Of a stretch of DNA of 64,000 nucleotides, positions 33,701-45,600 are shown piece by piece. Each line of letters begins with the position of its first letter. Within the stretch, counting starts at the first letter, position 1. The translations under genes and the position numbers were made by a program. Source of the DNA: Zoroaster sp. YZ-2022 (Eukaryota; Echinodermata; Asteroidea; Forcipulatida; Zoroasteridae); assembly GCA_029582265.1 (NCBI GenBank), contig CM055837.1, positions 14,898,777-14,962,776 on the forward strand, written 5' to 3'. A model generated the notes under the pieces. It was given only the letters and a program-made list of their open reading frames with translations, searched no databases and was not told the origin of the DNA.

Positions 33701-36258
33701 TCTACCCCGCCCCTTCCTAATCTGTGAGAAACGCTGACCCTTCTTGAATTACTAGGCCCCCATAAATGTTTTCCTATTTGTTTACATTGTTGTGTGTTTC
33801 TACTGATATACACCTGAAATACCGTATTCCATTACTGCAGATATGGGAATTGCACGGACTATTATCGCCATGATTGGAAAGTTCTGCATTGCTGCTTCCT
33901 TTGCAATCATTTTTGTCGTGTCTGGAGAAATATATCCCACACCAGTCAGGTGAGTTTTACATTCTTACTAAAGTAAAAACTCAAAATTAAATTAAATTAA
34001 ATTAAAGTTCTAAGCACGTGAAGTATTATTACGTTGAGTTGGCGCAATCAATCCAGTTTGTTTATATTCATACAACCTAATCCTTGTCAAGGGCTTTCCT
34101 GACTCCCGATAATTCGTTAACTGTGGAACTATCCACTCCGTGCACGTCGAAGCACTCTAGCAGTGCAAATGGAATGAGGCTCCGAGTTTGGGCATTTCGC
34201 GGCGCCATTTTATTGTCAACTAACAAACAAACGTATGCAGTCGGCGCAAGAGAAAATTGTGTTACTGAGTAAAACAATAAATGTCATCCTCGCGTTTTTC
34301 TACCTGAATATATTATTATTACTATGGTTTTTTTTTCCCACCGGCCATTTTCCCAACGGCCATTTTTTATTTATTTATTGTTTAATTTTTTATTTATTTA
34401 TTTTTTTTTTTTTTTTTTTACAGTGGCATACCCTTCCTGGTACACTTTGGTGTCAATGTAATAGTTACGAATGCTAGTACCAGTGATATAGCCTATGCTG
34501 AAATCGCTGTTTTGCATAAATGGCGCCCTCGTAATTCCTCCCACGAAGAGGATATGAACAAACGAAACCGTAATGGTGGAACGTTGTCGTCTGCTTTCTT
34601 CATTAATCTTGCCTTCCATTGACACTATATATAACAAGCTAAGTTACCCAATCATCGGGTTTTAATAGCATGTAAACATAGGAAGTAGGTTATGATTAGG
34701 ATAAATATATATTTAAATATTGTGTTGATGTGAGGTTTGTGGGACTGATGTGAGCACCTTTAGGAAAATTATGTTTCGGGAGGTGGCATTCTCTCTGTAG
34801 AAACATTATAGGGAGTTTGGGATCAGTGTATAATCCAAGATTTGGAAATAGGGCGTTTGTGATCACAAATTTGTGATCCTTTGAAAAACAGCTGTGATCC
34901 TTTGAAAATGTGTAATGTGTATTACAAATAACACATGATGTCCATTTAGTAAGCAGGGCGTTCAAAAGACACCCAAACGTATGGCTGGCTAACACTATGT
35001 TTGGGATGTGAGTCTTGAACACGCCAAATAAAAGTGTCCATGGGAGAAGTCGTGTTTGAAAAGATAAAGTCCTGCAACTTAAAGGGTAACGGTTTGTCAT
35101 TGTTGGGCCTTGTTGATGGACATTGCGAAGAATTGGATACGTCTAAACGGAAATTTCATGGTGAATTCACGGTGTTAGTAACCTCCTCCTCCTCTGATTT
35201 GAAGGCGGCCGTGCGTGATTGTTACAATGTTCACATTGAGGGGTGTGGGGATTTTTCACACATACCCTGCCCTCAACAGTTGGTCTTATGGTCAATTGGT
35301 CAATTGGTATACCCCGTACAACACGTAATTTTCCATGCAGCTGCACTCGCAACGCGATCATGCTTGGGTAAATTTTATATTTATAGCTTGTTACGCCAGC
35401 GGGCGCAGGGTAATGTAACGGCGCGGTCGACGGCCATCATATGGCAGAAGCGATCAGGGGAAACAAATGTGGAAACAACATTTCACCTTCAGAAACGCGC
35501 CCTCTGGGGATTTTTAAGGGCGGCCAAGAAACTCTCGGGATTTTTCTATGTCGCTGGGGGTAAGTCCGGAGCCGTGGAACCCCGAAACCCCGAGGCACCG
35601 GTGAACACTTACGACAAACACAAAAGAGGGGATTTGAGAGTTACGCTATGAAATATAATTATAAATTATATAATGAAGTATATTCTCGTGTTCAGGAGTG
35701 CTGGTATGGGACTTTCATCGACAGCAGCTCGTATTGCTGGCATACTTGCCCCGTTCATGTTAGAGTTGAAGTCTGTCTGGGAACCACTACCTTTCGTTTT
35801 GTTTGGGGCTCTCTCAATAGCCGCTGGCTTACTTGCCTTATTTCTTCCTGAGACAAAAGATAAGATACTACCGGAGACACTACAAGAAGGAGAGGCATTT
35901 GGGAAGTAAGTGAATTAATTTTCTTCTATTTTTTAGAAACGTTTATCTTGGTGATATGGTCCATCATAGCGGTTAAGTCCTCATATGAATGTCGACGGTC
36001 ACAATTGCCTCATCTTCTCATGTTGATTGCATTCGTCGTGGTATGATTATCATTTTAAAAAACCTGCCGCATATTAAAGGGCAGGTCCCAGGTCAAAAGA
36101 GATGACAAATTTGCCTTTTTGTTTATGTACTTAAAAGGCCCAAATGCTTTGGAGGAGGCAGCGATACTGATGACGACACTGCCATGGTTACCATTCAATC
36201 GAACATCAAGCAAGGAGTAAACAACAACGCCTTCGAAAATGAAGAACTGAAATTTTGA
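22991..36258 (+). CDS. SLC22-type organic ion transporter, complete, 10 exons
   Basis: Exons: 22991-23440, 28890-28993, 29321-29475, 29846-30014, 31127-31268, 31402-31493, 32904-33112, 33841-33949, 35696-35905, 36138-36258. Joined in phase they give 1761 bases, 586 residues, close to the usual SLC22 length of about 550. TM1 is near residues 29-51. It is followed by a large extracellular loop with DHWC (57-60), glycosylation sequons NCT and NAS, ECPDGW, and then SEFDLVCDK. The MFS loop GSVADWLGRKP is at about 180-190. YVMVTEFVGPSKR, MPESARW and FLPETKDK are family signatures. The tail is PKCFGGGS plus an acidic run. Such proteins move organic cations, anions or zwitterions across the plasma membrane; the substrate cannot be told here. 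All junctions are GT-AG except intron 4. Introns are repeat-rich. Confidence 0.9.
23783..24038. mobile_element. Tc1-like MITE, 256 bases
   Basis: The ends CACTCACTGGCCATAGG and TTTTGGCCAGTGAGTG are inverted, with GTATTGCAACAT/ATGTTGCAATAC just inside. TA flanks both sides (23781-23782, 24039-24040). There is no ORF. Confidence 0.8.
24779..25021. mobile_element. hAT-type MITE made of GAGACC hexamers
   Basis: The ends CAGTGTTGTAGTCGAGAC and GTCTCGAGACCTACAACACTG (last 18 bases inverted) enclose an array of GAGACC/AAGACC/GAGACT hexamers broken by short spacers. Flanks are CTTCACAC (24771-24778) and CTTGACAC (25022-25029), an 8-base duplication with one difference, as expected for hAT elements. 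ORFs of SRSRS/LGLGL type are repeat artefacts. Confidence 0.8.
26470..27840. other. Intron 1 sequence, no recognised feature
   Basis: AT-rich intron of the SLC22 gene. Overlapping small ORFs at 27582-28002 show no domain. Confidence 0.4.
27895..28430. repeat. Unclassified interspersed repeat sharing pieces with 39925-40470
   Basis: The opening ATAGGTTTTCCC plus AATTTCGGCAA recurs at 39927-39960. The segment 28257-28430 (through TTAGAATCTTTATTGGTTTTC) recurs inverted at 40310-40470. Between them are many CATTCAATTT-like words. Confidence 0.5.
28741..28798. repeat. GA-rich microsatellite
   Basis: An imperfect GAGAGG/GAGA tract, just upstream of exon 2 of the SLC22 gene. Confidence 0.8.
30015..31126 (+). 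other. Intron 4 of the SLC22 gene, GC-AG type
   Basis: Only a donor at 30015 (TT|GCAAGT) keeps phase with the acceptor at 31127 and gives the family-length spacing between TM4 and MPESARW. The nearby GTACCC at 30019 would leave the frame out of register. GCAAGT is the preferred form of the rare GC donor. The intron contains a long (CTACCA)n array. Confidence 0.7.
30361..30735. repeat. (CTACCA)n / (CTA)n microsatellite
   Basis: A 375-base array. It begins as CTA triplets, continues as a regular CTACCA hexamer with a CCACCA-rich centre, and ends as CTA triplets. It lies in intron 4. The open frames across it (poly-Thr, poly-Val, Ser-Gly) are artefacts. Confidence 0.9.
31840..32172 (+). mobile_element. 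tRNA-Leu-derived SINE, 5'-shortened
   Basis: It starts with a degenerate tRNA part keeping the T-arm/B box GGTTCGAATCC, then the shared body (CTTGAGCAAGACACTT, ACCCAGGGGTAAATGGGTACC, CTCCCCAGGGAGCTGAGATGG). It ends TATATAAGTC plus an (ATT)n tail. It lies in intron 6 of the SLC22 gene. Confidence 0.8.
33950..35695 (+). other. Intron 8 of the SLC22 gene
   Basis: Contains a T-run at 34402-34420 and an unexplained ORF (35034-35651). No transposon end was recognised. Confidence 0.4.
35034..35651 (+). CDS. Unrecognised 205-codon ORF in intron 8 of the SLC22 gene
   Basis: The frame starts MSMGEVVFEKI and runs to a TGA at 35651, the longest open frame in the window not explained by a repeat or known gene. 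It contains SSSSDLKAAVRDC, SLLRQRAQGN, QKRALWGFLRAAKK and a charged C-terminus. No domain, signal peptide or membrane span is obvious. The 3' half is more GC-rich than the surrounding intron. It could be a retrocopy or transposon fragment, or chance. No function is proposed. Confidence 0.25.
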   Translation: MSMGEVVFEKIKSCNLKGNGLSLLGLVDGHCEELDTSKRKFHGEFTVLVTSSSSDLKAAVRDCYNVHIEGCGDFSHIPCPQQLVLWSIGQLVYPVQHVIFHAAALATRSCLGKFYIYSLLRQRAQGNVTARSTAIIWQKRSGETNVETTFHLQKRALWGFLRAAKKLSGFFYVAGGKSGAVEPRNPEAPVNTYDKHKRGDLRVTL

Positions 36259-37050
36259 CTGTTTGTAATGGTGACCGTGTTGGCGGCAGAGACAGTGACG
36301 TCACTGTATTTCGCCTAGATTTAATCCCTTTTTGGAGGGTGTGAATTTCTTTTTCAATTATCGTTGTTTCAATTATAGATGTTTTGCATTGGAAAACCCC
36401 TCCCTGGTAACATCTTTAACACATTAATATAAATGTAGCCAATCATGCTAGTACCAGTGATATTGCAACTCGGGTTTCAGGAAAGGGTATATCTTATGTA
36501 TCGATAATATAAAGCTCTTATACTGTACACTATATACACTATATACTTTTATTAAAGTCGGGTATCTTTTGATGTAGGCCTATCAGTATTACTGTATGCA
36601 GGTGTGTAGCGCTTTTTAACGAAATACTATTCACAACTAATTAATTAATGTCCTCTACCTGCTGTGACGTCGGTTGGGAGTCAAGCACTTTTCTTTTATG
36701 CAGGAAGTGTGCCCGAATGTTTAGTGTTGCTAAGGGTGAATGGCCATTGTTGGAATAGCCTATTATAGATTCCCATATGAACTGTTATAATGTAATTTTA
36801 TATAATATTCATTTATTGGGCAATAAATGTGATCTATACATCCTTTAAACTTTAAACTTTAAACTTTTGATTAAAATTAAGAAAGGTCAAAGAAAATCGA
36901 GGTGTGCATCGCTTTACTCATATTTTACCTATGGTAAAGCGTTTAATTATTTGCTGACGTTGCATTGGAACTTAGATGTGTCTGACAGGTTAGCCACTCA
37001 GATTCCATAACACATTGTGTTACGGCCAGCGATTCCCACAGCGCGCTCCA
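36259..37050. other. 3' flank of the SLC22 gene
   Basis: 3' UTR and intergenic sequence; a TTTAAAC repeat lies at 36845-36867. No gene seen. Confidence 0.4.
36822..36827 (+). promoter_or_regulatory. Candidate polyadenylation signal of the SLC22 gene
   Basis: AATAAA lies about 560 bases after the stop codon at 36256-36258. It is the clearest hexamer in the 3' flank, but no transcript evidence is available. Confidence 0.35.
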
Positions 37051-37079
37051 GAAATTTGCGATTACCGCGCGCTCCAGAA

Positions 37080-39137
37080 ATTTCTAGACTCAACAAAGAA
37101 CTCTTTGAATGCACTTCAGTCTTCAGCCAAATAGTCTTTGGGAAAGTGTTCATGAGGTGCGCTGTACTTGGGACTGACAGGATTGTGCACAAAAATTAAT
37201 TGCATACGTCTTGAAGGTAGCCTATACGTGTCCGCATTTGGGTTGGCGGAGACTTGTGGCCTTAAGGGGAAAATGATTACGGTGCTACAATATACACAGT
37301 AGTGTCGTCAAACTGTATAATGTCGAGAAGCTGAAGTTATAATGAATTGATTTATTAAGACAGGAATTCAGCTTAGGTTAAGAACAACAATAACAACGAC
37401 GACCATTACAACAAACAACAAAATAATCAGAAGAGGCGTTTTTGGTTAATATTTGTTTAGAGTACTTTTATTACATTTTATTCTATTGGACAACATTATA
37501 ATCTTTTTGAGTAACCTTTGACAACCTGTGACTGATTTGTGAACCCTTTCATGACCAGAAGCCACATTATACCCTTCTGATATATGTTGTTATATCTACA
37601 CCCAAAAACTACACCCAATCATAATGAAACTTGTTGACACTTCCTCAACTATTTTTAAGGATCTCTTAATTTATTTGGGGTATGCGGTTGCCGTGACAAC
37701 AACTATTAAACCTACCACTTTACTTCAGCTTTAATTTAATAAATGCTTGAAAAACTGTACAATGGATGTACAACATAAACTAGCTTACCTATTTCTATCA
37801 CAAGACAGAATGAATACAGTGAATAGTCACGTGAACAACTGCAATGCATTCTGGGAATCGATTACGGTCACAATTGCTTGCAAAAGCTGTTTGTAATATC
37901 TAGTTTAAATAGTGAAATGGATTTTGAAAGTGACTGCTTCTTGCATTGTTTTACTGAGAATTATTCAATATCCTGATAACATCTCAAAACTGTTGTTTTC
38001 ACCACAAATGGCAAACATTAATGGTTATACCGCATTTGTCACAGTTACAAATACTCAATAGTTACAGATACTCGTACATATCATTACGCGTTAATGTGAG
38101 TGCAAAAGTCAATATTGTGCAAAAATGTTTGGCAAAAATAGTGAATTTGCTATTTTATGAATCGCTATTTTATGAACAGTTTTAATTAACGTTCTTTTAA
38201 ATTGTTTTGTTTGTTTTTTCTTGAAAATCTTGCAGAAACTAATAATTATTAGAAAACAGCGATATAAAACGAAACAAATTAAAATGTTGAAAAAAGTTGC
38301 AGTTAAAAAACTTGTTACTGAATTTCTCAAAGCAAGTGTTACTATGAGAAATTAAAACAAATTTTGGACACATATTCGATTGTTTGAAAATTTTCAGTAA
38401 ATATAGGGACATATGTGGAAAAAGCAATATTGTGAAAAATGTAAAGCCATAATTGCAAAGATTCATTACAAATAGACAACACAAACTTATCTATAAAGTT
38501 TAAATTATAATTCATCTTACTTCCAATTTGCTCAACATAAATTATATAGTTCTAATTGAGTGCAACTTACCATTTTCAATCTATCATAGATCTATATGTA
38601 AACACTAAAGTTATAATAAATAATACTATAATCTGAGGGCAAAAACCAAAATCGCGCACACATATTTTTTAATATCACACAACAATGATAAACAAATTTA
38701 GCAGACACCAATCAGTTTGTAAATAGTCTTTATGCTTACCTTGAAATTTTTCAATTCTGTTATTTGTCAAAATCTATCTAAAAGTTTTAATTACAGATCC
38801 TGTCAGCCTTTTTTTCGTAGTATTGTGTGTATTTTAGTTGTTATTGTGTTTTCCGTGTTATTTGTTGTTGCTTGTTATTGTTTTTGCACTAATTTAAACT
38901 ATTATTTGCATGTTTGTCATTTACGTTGTTTTATGTTTTACGTTGCTGTATTTTCTGTTTACAGTGTCATATAATATTTGTACCGCATAAAATTCTACAC
39001 CTTGCTGTTTTTATTGGCATACTTCAGTCTCTTTGAGATGGGAATTTCATCAGTACCAAGAACATCACGTGATTTGTAGCAATATACATGGCAGGAGGTA
39101 GAATTAACATGACGATACTAAATTTGAGGTTTGTGGT
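37080..39137. repeat. 3' flank module of lectin copy 1, duplicated near 51570-55145
   Basis: The stretch around 37100-37200 (CACTTCAGTCTTCAGCC…) matches 51580-51700. The stretch 38040-39020 (GTTACAGATACTC, ATTACGCGTTAATG, TTTGTACCGCATAA) matches two further modules at 53130-53940 and 53985-55050. No exon is supported in it. Confidence 0.65.
39010..39015 (-). promoter_or_regulatory. Candidate polyadenylation signal, lectin copy 1
   Basis: AATAAA on the minus strand, about 125 bases beyond the stop codon. It lies in the same CTTGCTGTTT context as the one at 55047-55052 of copy 2, so it is conserved between the duplicates. Confidence 0.5.
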
Positions 39138-40694
39138 CTAGCCACGGACCACCACATACACTAAGCAGCGTGACTCATTAACTTGATTCAAGTCTTCCAC
39201 CTTTACATCGTAGAGCCTGCACCGACCCGAAGTCGTGACGTAGTCGAAGGACCAACACTGGCCATTCCGTTTGCAGTTAAAGAAACATTGCATCGGGGAT
39301 GTAGTGTGAATGGTCTCTAGAGGGCGTGGATGATCAATGCAACTTCCCTCATAGAGCAATCTGGATGCATAGGTTTTGGGACACAAAGGGTCTGTGTTCG
39401 CTGCAGCTGAAGATATAGCTGTGGCTAGAAATGAATAATAAAAACATACATGCTATTATAATGAGTAGATATTGAAATATGCCAAACTATTGCAAATTAT
39501 CGGATCATTAACAAGTGATGTGTTTAGCCTCCCTTACGAAAATGTCCCATGCCCATCCCATCAGAATACCATGGAGTCCCATGGGATGACCATGAGACTC
39601 CATGGTGTCTCATGGGATCACCATGGGGTCATTAACGTGGTGGCGAGGCCCATGATGGTCACTTGGGATTCACATGGATAAATATATAGAGGTTTGTTAT
39701 CACTAGGGGATAACCATGGGATGTCATGGTGACGACTCTCGACTACTCTGGTGATCCCATTGGATATACATGTTAGAAAACAGACTTCCATAGGAGGTTT
39801 TGGTTGAGGCTGTTTTCTTCTATGTGTTTCCCATGGAATGACCATCGGAGTCACCACCATGTCAATGACAAAACATGGCAGTAGCATAAGCATGTATGGT
39901 AATCCCATGGGATCTCAATAATAATATAGGTTTTCCCAAATTCGTCAATTTAGCAGCCAATTTCGACGCAGCGTCGATCAATATTTAGCGCAAAATTGAC
40001 TGCTGCTCAAAATCATCATCCAATTTCCTAAAACGATCATTTAATTTCATACGCATCCAATTAAGAAATACACACCAACAGCATTCAATTTCGCCTAAGC
40101 TTCCTGCGGCGTACAGTCAGTCATTCAAACTTGTGATCATAGTGAAATGATGTAGACCGAGCACGCTTGATTGAGGAGTTTGAGGGAAATGCTCAGTAAT
40201 TCCCCCAAAACACATTGATTAAGAAATATATGAGGGGAAACATAAATTATTTTAAAAAAAGCAAACAATTAAACAAGAATCTACAAACATTATTTAAAAA
40301 AAATTAATTAATGAGAAAAACACATGATTAAAAATACATTACAGAATTAGGCCCAGGGCAGAAAACCAATAAGGATTCTAATCAGAGAATAAACAAAACA
40401 AAGTGTGATAAAAAATACTGATATGCCCTATATAAAGTGTACGAGAAACGCACATGAATAATAAATAATAAGAATGTCGGGCATTTTAAAGCGCTTTTAA
40501 ACAAGGTATCAAAGCGCTGTACATTATTACCCCTGCTCATCAGGCGCATAAATCATTCAAGAAACCATCTCAGCTCCCTGGGGAGTATACAGCTCAATTG
40601 CTGCCATTACAGCGCATTGAGCCTAATGAGCAGGGGTAATAATATAATGCGCCTTGAGCACCAGTTTGGTGGATACGTGCGCTATATAAGTCCA

Positions 40695-40775
<81 letters not shown>

Positions 40776-42612
40776 TAATGCGATGCAAAACTTCACCAAA
40801 TCCACACCAAAACTGCACTAAAACTGTACCAGAAAATGACTGTTTTCATCAGTACACAGAATCTGTGATGAAAACAAACAACGACAAGATTTTATTGTTT
40901 TACAGTGTACTAAAAAATGTGCAAGAGTTTTTGGTGTATAATTGGTGTACATTTACTGGTGCAGTATACAATACTCTCTAAGCAGTTTTGGTATTGTGAA
41001 CGTTGCTAACAGCTTGTGGAGTACATTTGGTGTAGTCTGTGAACAAAGATTTATTGGTGTAGTTTTAGTGTACATATAATTTTTGTTAAGAGTTTGCGGT
41101 ATACATTTGGTGTTGTCCCATTTTGTATGCAGTAGTGGTGCACGTTTGGTATACACCAAACGTACACAAATAGTGCACCAAATGAGTTGGTGTACACCAC
41201 AATTGGGTGAGTGTTTATACTCCCATACGTGGTCGTCCGTGGAGTGCAATCCTGCGCACAGATTTGCATGTGAGAGTGAGTGTTTTGTACATTATCCTCT
41301 GTGAGACAGGAAGCAAATGAAGTGATTGCAGGACTGGGGTTATGTGCTCATTTCTTTTACAGCGAAAAATCAATCTGGCTGCAGCGTTCTGTAGGCGATG
41401 GGGCCTCTGGATGTCACTGTTCGGAAGACCGATGAGAAGGCTGTTGCAACTGTGGCGGTGTGGACATTTCCCTTTAAATACATTTGCATGTGATCGGGAC
41501 GTACTACACTGACATACTACACTGTCACTGACACCGAGGCAAATGTAGTTCTTTCTTGTTATTGTTTTACATTCATAGTTCCACTGTATTTTAGTATAAG
41601 TTTTCACGGCGATTTTCAAATTTTCCATTTATTTCAATTTAATGCACGACTCATTCAACTTGATTTGAAAATGAAAATTCCTTTACATCGTCATTCAGTC
41701 AGCAAAAAGAGTCAAATTCATTCAAATTCATAAGTTGAGAATTCTATCGTCATTTAACCCAACTCATCGCAAAAATAAGTACATTTTAATTTAAAGTGTC
41801 GCTAAGTTCATTCAATCTCATCCAGACCAGTCGCAAGCAATTGATCAAGAATTAAATTTCATCAATTGGCATTCATTTGTCAATTTTTTTATTTCAATTC
41901 TAAGACCTGGGTATAAAATGTTATGACAGATTCCTTTCTTAACTGTCTAATTTGCATTGCGCGTCAGGAGATTGCAGGCTTAAGAAAGCAACCCTCACCC
42001 CAACTAAATTAAATATTTAAAAATTAAAAATTAAAAAAGGGGGAGAAAGTAAAACATAAAGGAAAATGTGAACGAATAATGAGGAACAAATCTGACATGC
42101 AAGATGACGGTGTAGGGATACTCGGATTCAAAGTTTTGACATTGCTAATAAATATCAAGAAATTGGATAGCGACACAAAAAAGAAGTTTCGAAAAAGGGC
42201 TTAGTGAATCCACCACTACTTAATTATGCACTTAATATTTCAGAAGAGTTTTACTTACCACAATTGCACGGAGTGTCGTGGCCGAGCGGTCTAGCTTACC
42301 GAACTCAAGTTCTGGTGTTTGCAGCAAAATGTGCGTTCGAAACCCAGCCGTGACACTTGTGTCCTTGAGCAAGACACTTAACCATAATTGCTTCTCTCCA
42401 CCCAGGGGTTAAATGGGTACCTGTGAGGGCAGTGTTGGTTGATTAGCCCTATATGCGCTGTAATGGCAGCAATTGAGCTGTATACTCCCCAGGGAGCTGA
42501 GATGGTTTCAGGAATGATTTATGAGCCTTATGAGCCTTATGAGCAGGGGTAATAATATAATGCGCCTTGAGCACCACTCAGTTGGTGGATACGTACGCTA
42601 TATAAGTCCACA

Positions 42613-42672
<60 letters not shown>

Positions 42673-45600
42673 GGTTAGTTGAGGTTTAACGACCTCACGG
42701 ACGGTATCAGTTTGATTAAAATGGCTATTACTTACTAGTTGATTGCTGACACTCTTCCATGGGGTACTCTTCAACCATCACTTCGCAAAGCGTCAGAAGT
42801 TGGTCTCCGTAATTGGTTCCCGATTCAAACAAATTGTCTACACTGATGTACTGGGCAGCCACGGGTGGGTTGCATACAAACTTTACTTGTCCCCCAGCGA
42901 TCGATGCTTTGGCTAATGTAACCGGTGAACCACAGACGGCATTCTGAAAGATGTTGCTGTTTAAGCCCGCCCTCACCACAGCACCGGTCAGTCTATAGCC
43001 TGGCAATAAAAAGGAAGATAGCTTTCTCACAAGGCTCATGTTTTACGAATCAAGATTAACAGAAACTGTTTCTGTTTAATGCATCGTCTTAGGTCCGTTC
43101 CAAACGTCACGCTCCTGCCGTGTCGAATTCAAACAATTAAATATTGGGGTTTTTTTTAATTATTTTTTTATTGGACATTGGGAAAAATGAAAAAAGGAGA
43201 AATCAGTCATAATATTGATAATAAAAACATTCGAACTTCGTGGATATCTTCAAAGTATGAACTGTGTTATGTCATATTAACTTTTGTAAGCGCCATGAGC
43301 CTCTCGGGAATGGCGCATGATAAATACTTGTTGTAATGTAATGTAATGTAAAATGTTCAAATAGCGGCGCCCGCGTGAAACAGCCGTTTCAATATTGTTT
43401 CAGCATAGTAGATACTTATGTTTAAAAAGAATTGGCAAATAATTTAAATATTATAACAAATGACGATATCACATCTGGCACAAATATTTCAATGGTTGAT
43501 AATATATAAATAACTTACACCAAGTAGGATGTATGTGACGCTGTCATCGCGTTTTCAGTTACCAAAATGTGGATTCTAAAGCATTGAATGTACCGGTACT
43601 TACTACAACAATCTCCTCTGTTGACAAGGGTGACTCTACCCACGCAGTGAGTCGTCTGAATGTCCACCTTCCACCATGGATGCATATTACCAGCTATTTA
43701 GATAAAATAAATAATGAAATTAAAGTATTAAATTATTAATGTATTCAATATTTTCAATTATTTCAGTAGCAATAATGTTTTTCGGTGCATGTAGTTAAGA
43801 ACAATCAGGCTTGGAAAGTGAAAACATTTTGGCAAACCGCCACGGGATGGAACATACAAATTGAATATGCTAATAAAGATGACGGTGACTACGATGAAAA
43901 CTAACTTTTGTGTTCGCCAAACTATGACATATTATATATTGATGAATAATTGCAATTTCTTTACACACTCGGAGAGAACTGAGCATGGAGTGCTTCATAC
44001 ATACGTTGGTGTAAGGACAAACAAAATAATGTCTACGCCGTTTTCAATCCAGCCGCATAAGTCACTGTTTCTGCCCACATTTAAAAAATGTACTGACCTG
44101 CTGTTATAGAGCATGTAAAAGGTTGAATTAGGTTTGTATTAGCGTTCCCATCTATTGCTAGGTCTGCTGTCAGAGGGATCTGAAGGTGGTTGTAGGTCGA
44201 GACCTGGCTGGCTGGCAGTCCTTGAAGAGGCAAAACTGGATAAGTGAAAAAGAAGCTCCATAAGACCAATGGGAATATGATGACAACAGAGAGACTGTCC
44301 AACCAACCAACCGTGCAACCAACCGTCCAACCAACCAACCACCAACCAACCCACCTACCCACCCACCCACCAACCCACCCACCACTAACCAACCACCCAA
44401 CCCACCCACCAACCCACCCACCCACCCACCAACCAACCACCCACCCAACCAACCAACCAACCAACCAACCAACCAACCAACCCACCCACCCACAATCCAC
44501 CAACCCACCCACCCACCCACCAACCAACCAACCAACCAACCACCCAACCAACCAACCAACCAACCAACCAACCAACCAACCAAAAACCAACCCACCCACC
44601 TACCCACCCACCCAAACCGTCATTACATAACGAATCGAACTGTTTAACATCACCTCCAATCACCATACTAGCTGATTTGATTATACGATTCAATTTCCTA
44701 ATGTTGTCTTGAGAGAGCCCATTGTACCATACAATACTACAGATTGATAACACAGATTGAATGACAGCATGGTGAAACAAAAATAAAATGTCACTATGAA
44801 CTTTAAAAGATTTCATCCGTCTTAGAAAAAACAGGCGTTGATTACACTTAGAACTGACTTTCCCAGTATTATACTACTTCCAGTTAAGCTTATATTGTCG
44901 ATGTGTATGCCCAAATATCTGTAGTCAGAGACAACATTCACATCAACATTCAGCATATTTAAAGACTCATGGTCAGCCCTTTTCGATTTCCTAAAATCAA
45001 AGATCATTTCCTTAGTTTTGGTAGCATTGAGAACGAGGTAGTTATCGTTACACCATTCAACAAAACTGTTCACATTATCTTTATACCCACTCATATCATT
45101 CTTTGAAATTAATCCAACAAGGCAGGTATCATCTGCATACTTTACGGCAAAACAGGATGATAAATCTGTACATTTAAAATCATTCGAATATAAAGTAAAC
45201 AATGTGGGTGATAGAGCACATCCCTGTGGGGGTACCAGTATTGCACATGACAAGTTCAGATACAATGTTATTATAACGTACTCTCTGTTGCCTCCCCGTC
45301 ATAAAGTCCCTAATCCATAAATTAAGAATTGGATTTACTCCCATGATTTGCAATTTTCCATCAATACATGAGCCTGTATTGTATTGAAAGCTGATGAAAA
45401 ATCTAAAAATAGAACTCTAGCATAAAATGCTGCATTCTCAAGGTAAACATAAATCTTATGAAGTAAGGTAATGGCAGCGTCTTCTACACCTCTTGTTTCC
45501 CTGTATGCAAATTGATAGGGATCCAAACTAGCCTTAGTCTGTTCCATAAACATACATTTAATAATTTTTTCAAAATATTTCATTGGAATAGCTGTAAGTG

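Noticed and set aside
40594..40818. Poly-Asp and poly-Met ORFs
   Set aside because: Translations of the (ATC)n SINE tail.
42270..42360. A functional tRNA-Leu gene
   Set aside because: The tRNA-like part continues into a shared SINE body, and the acceptor stem and T-arm are degraded.
44081..44816. Large open frames with Gly-Trp-Leu-Val or Pro-Thr-Asn-Gln repeats
   Set aside because: They read through the (CCAACC)n repeat. Only 44098-44235 within them is a real lectin exon.
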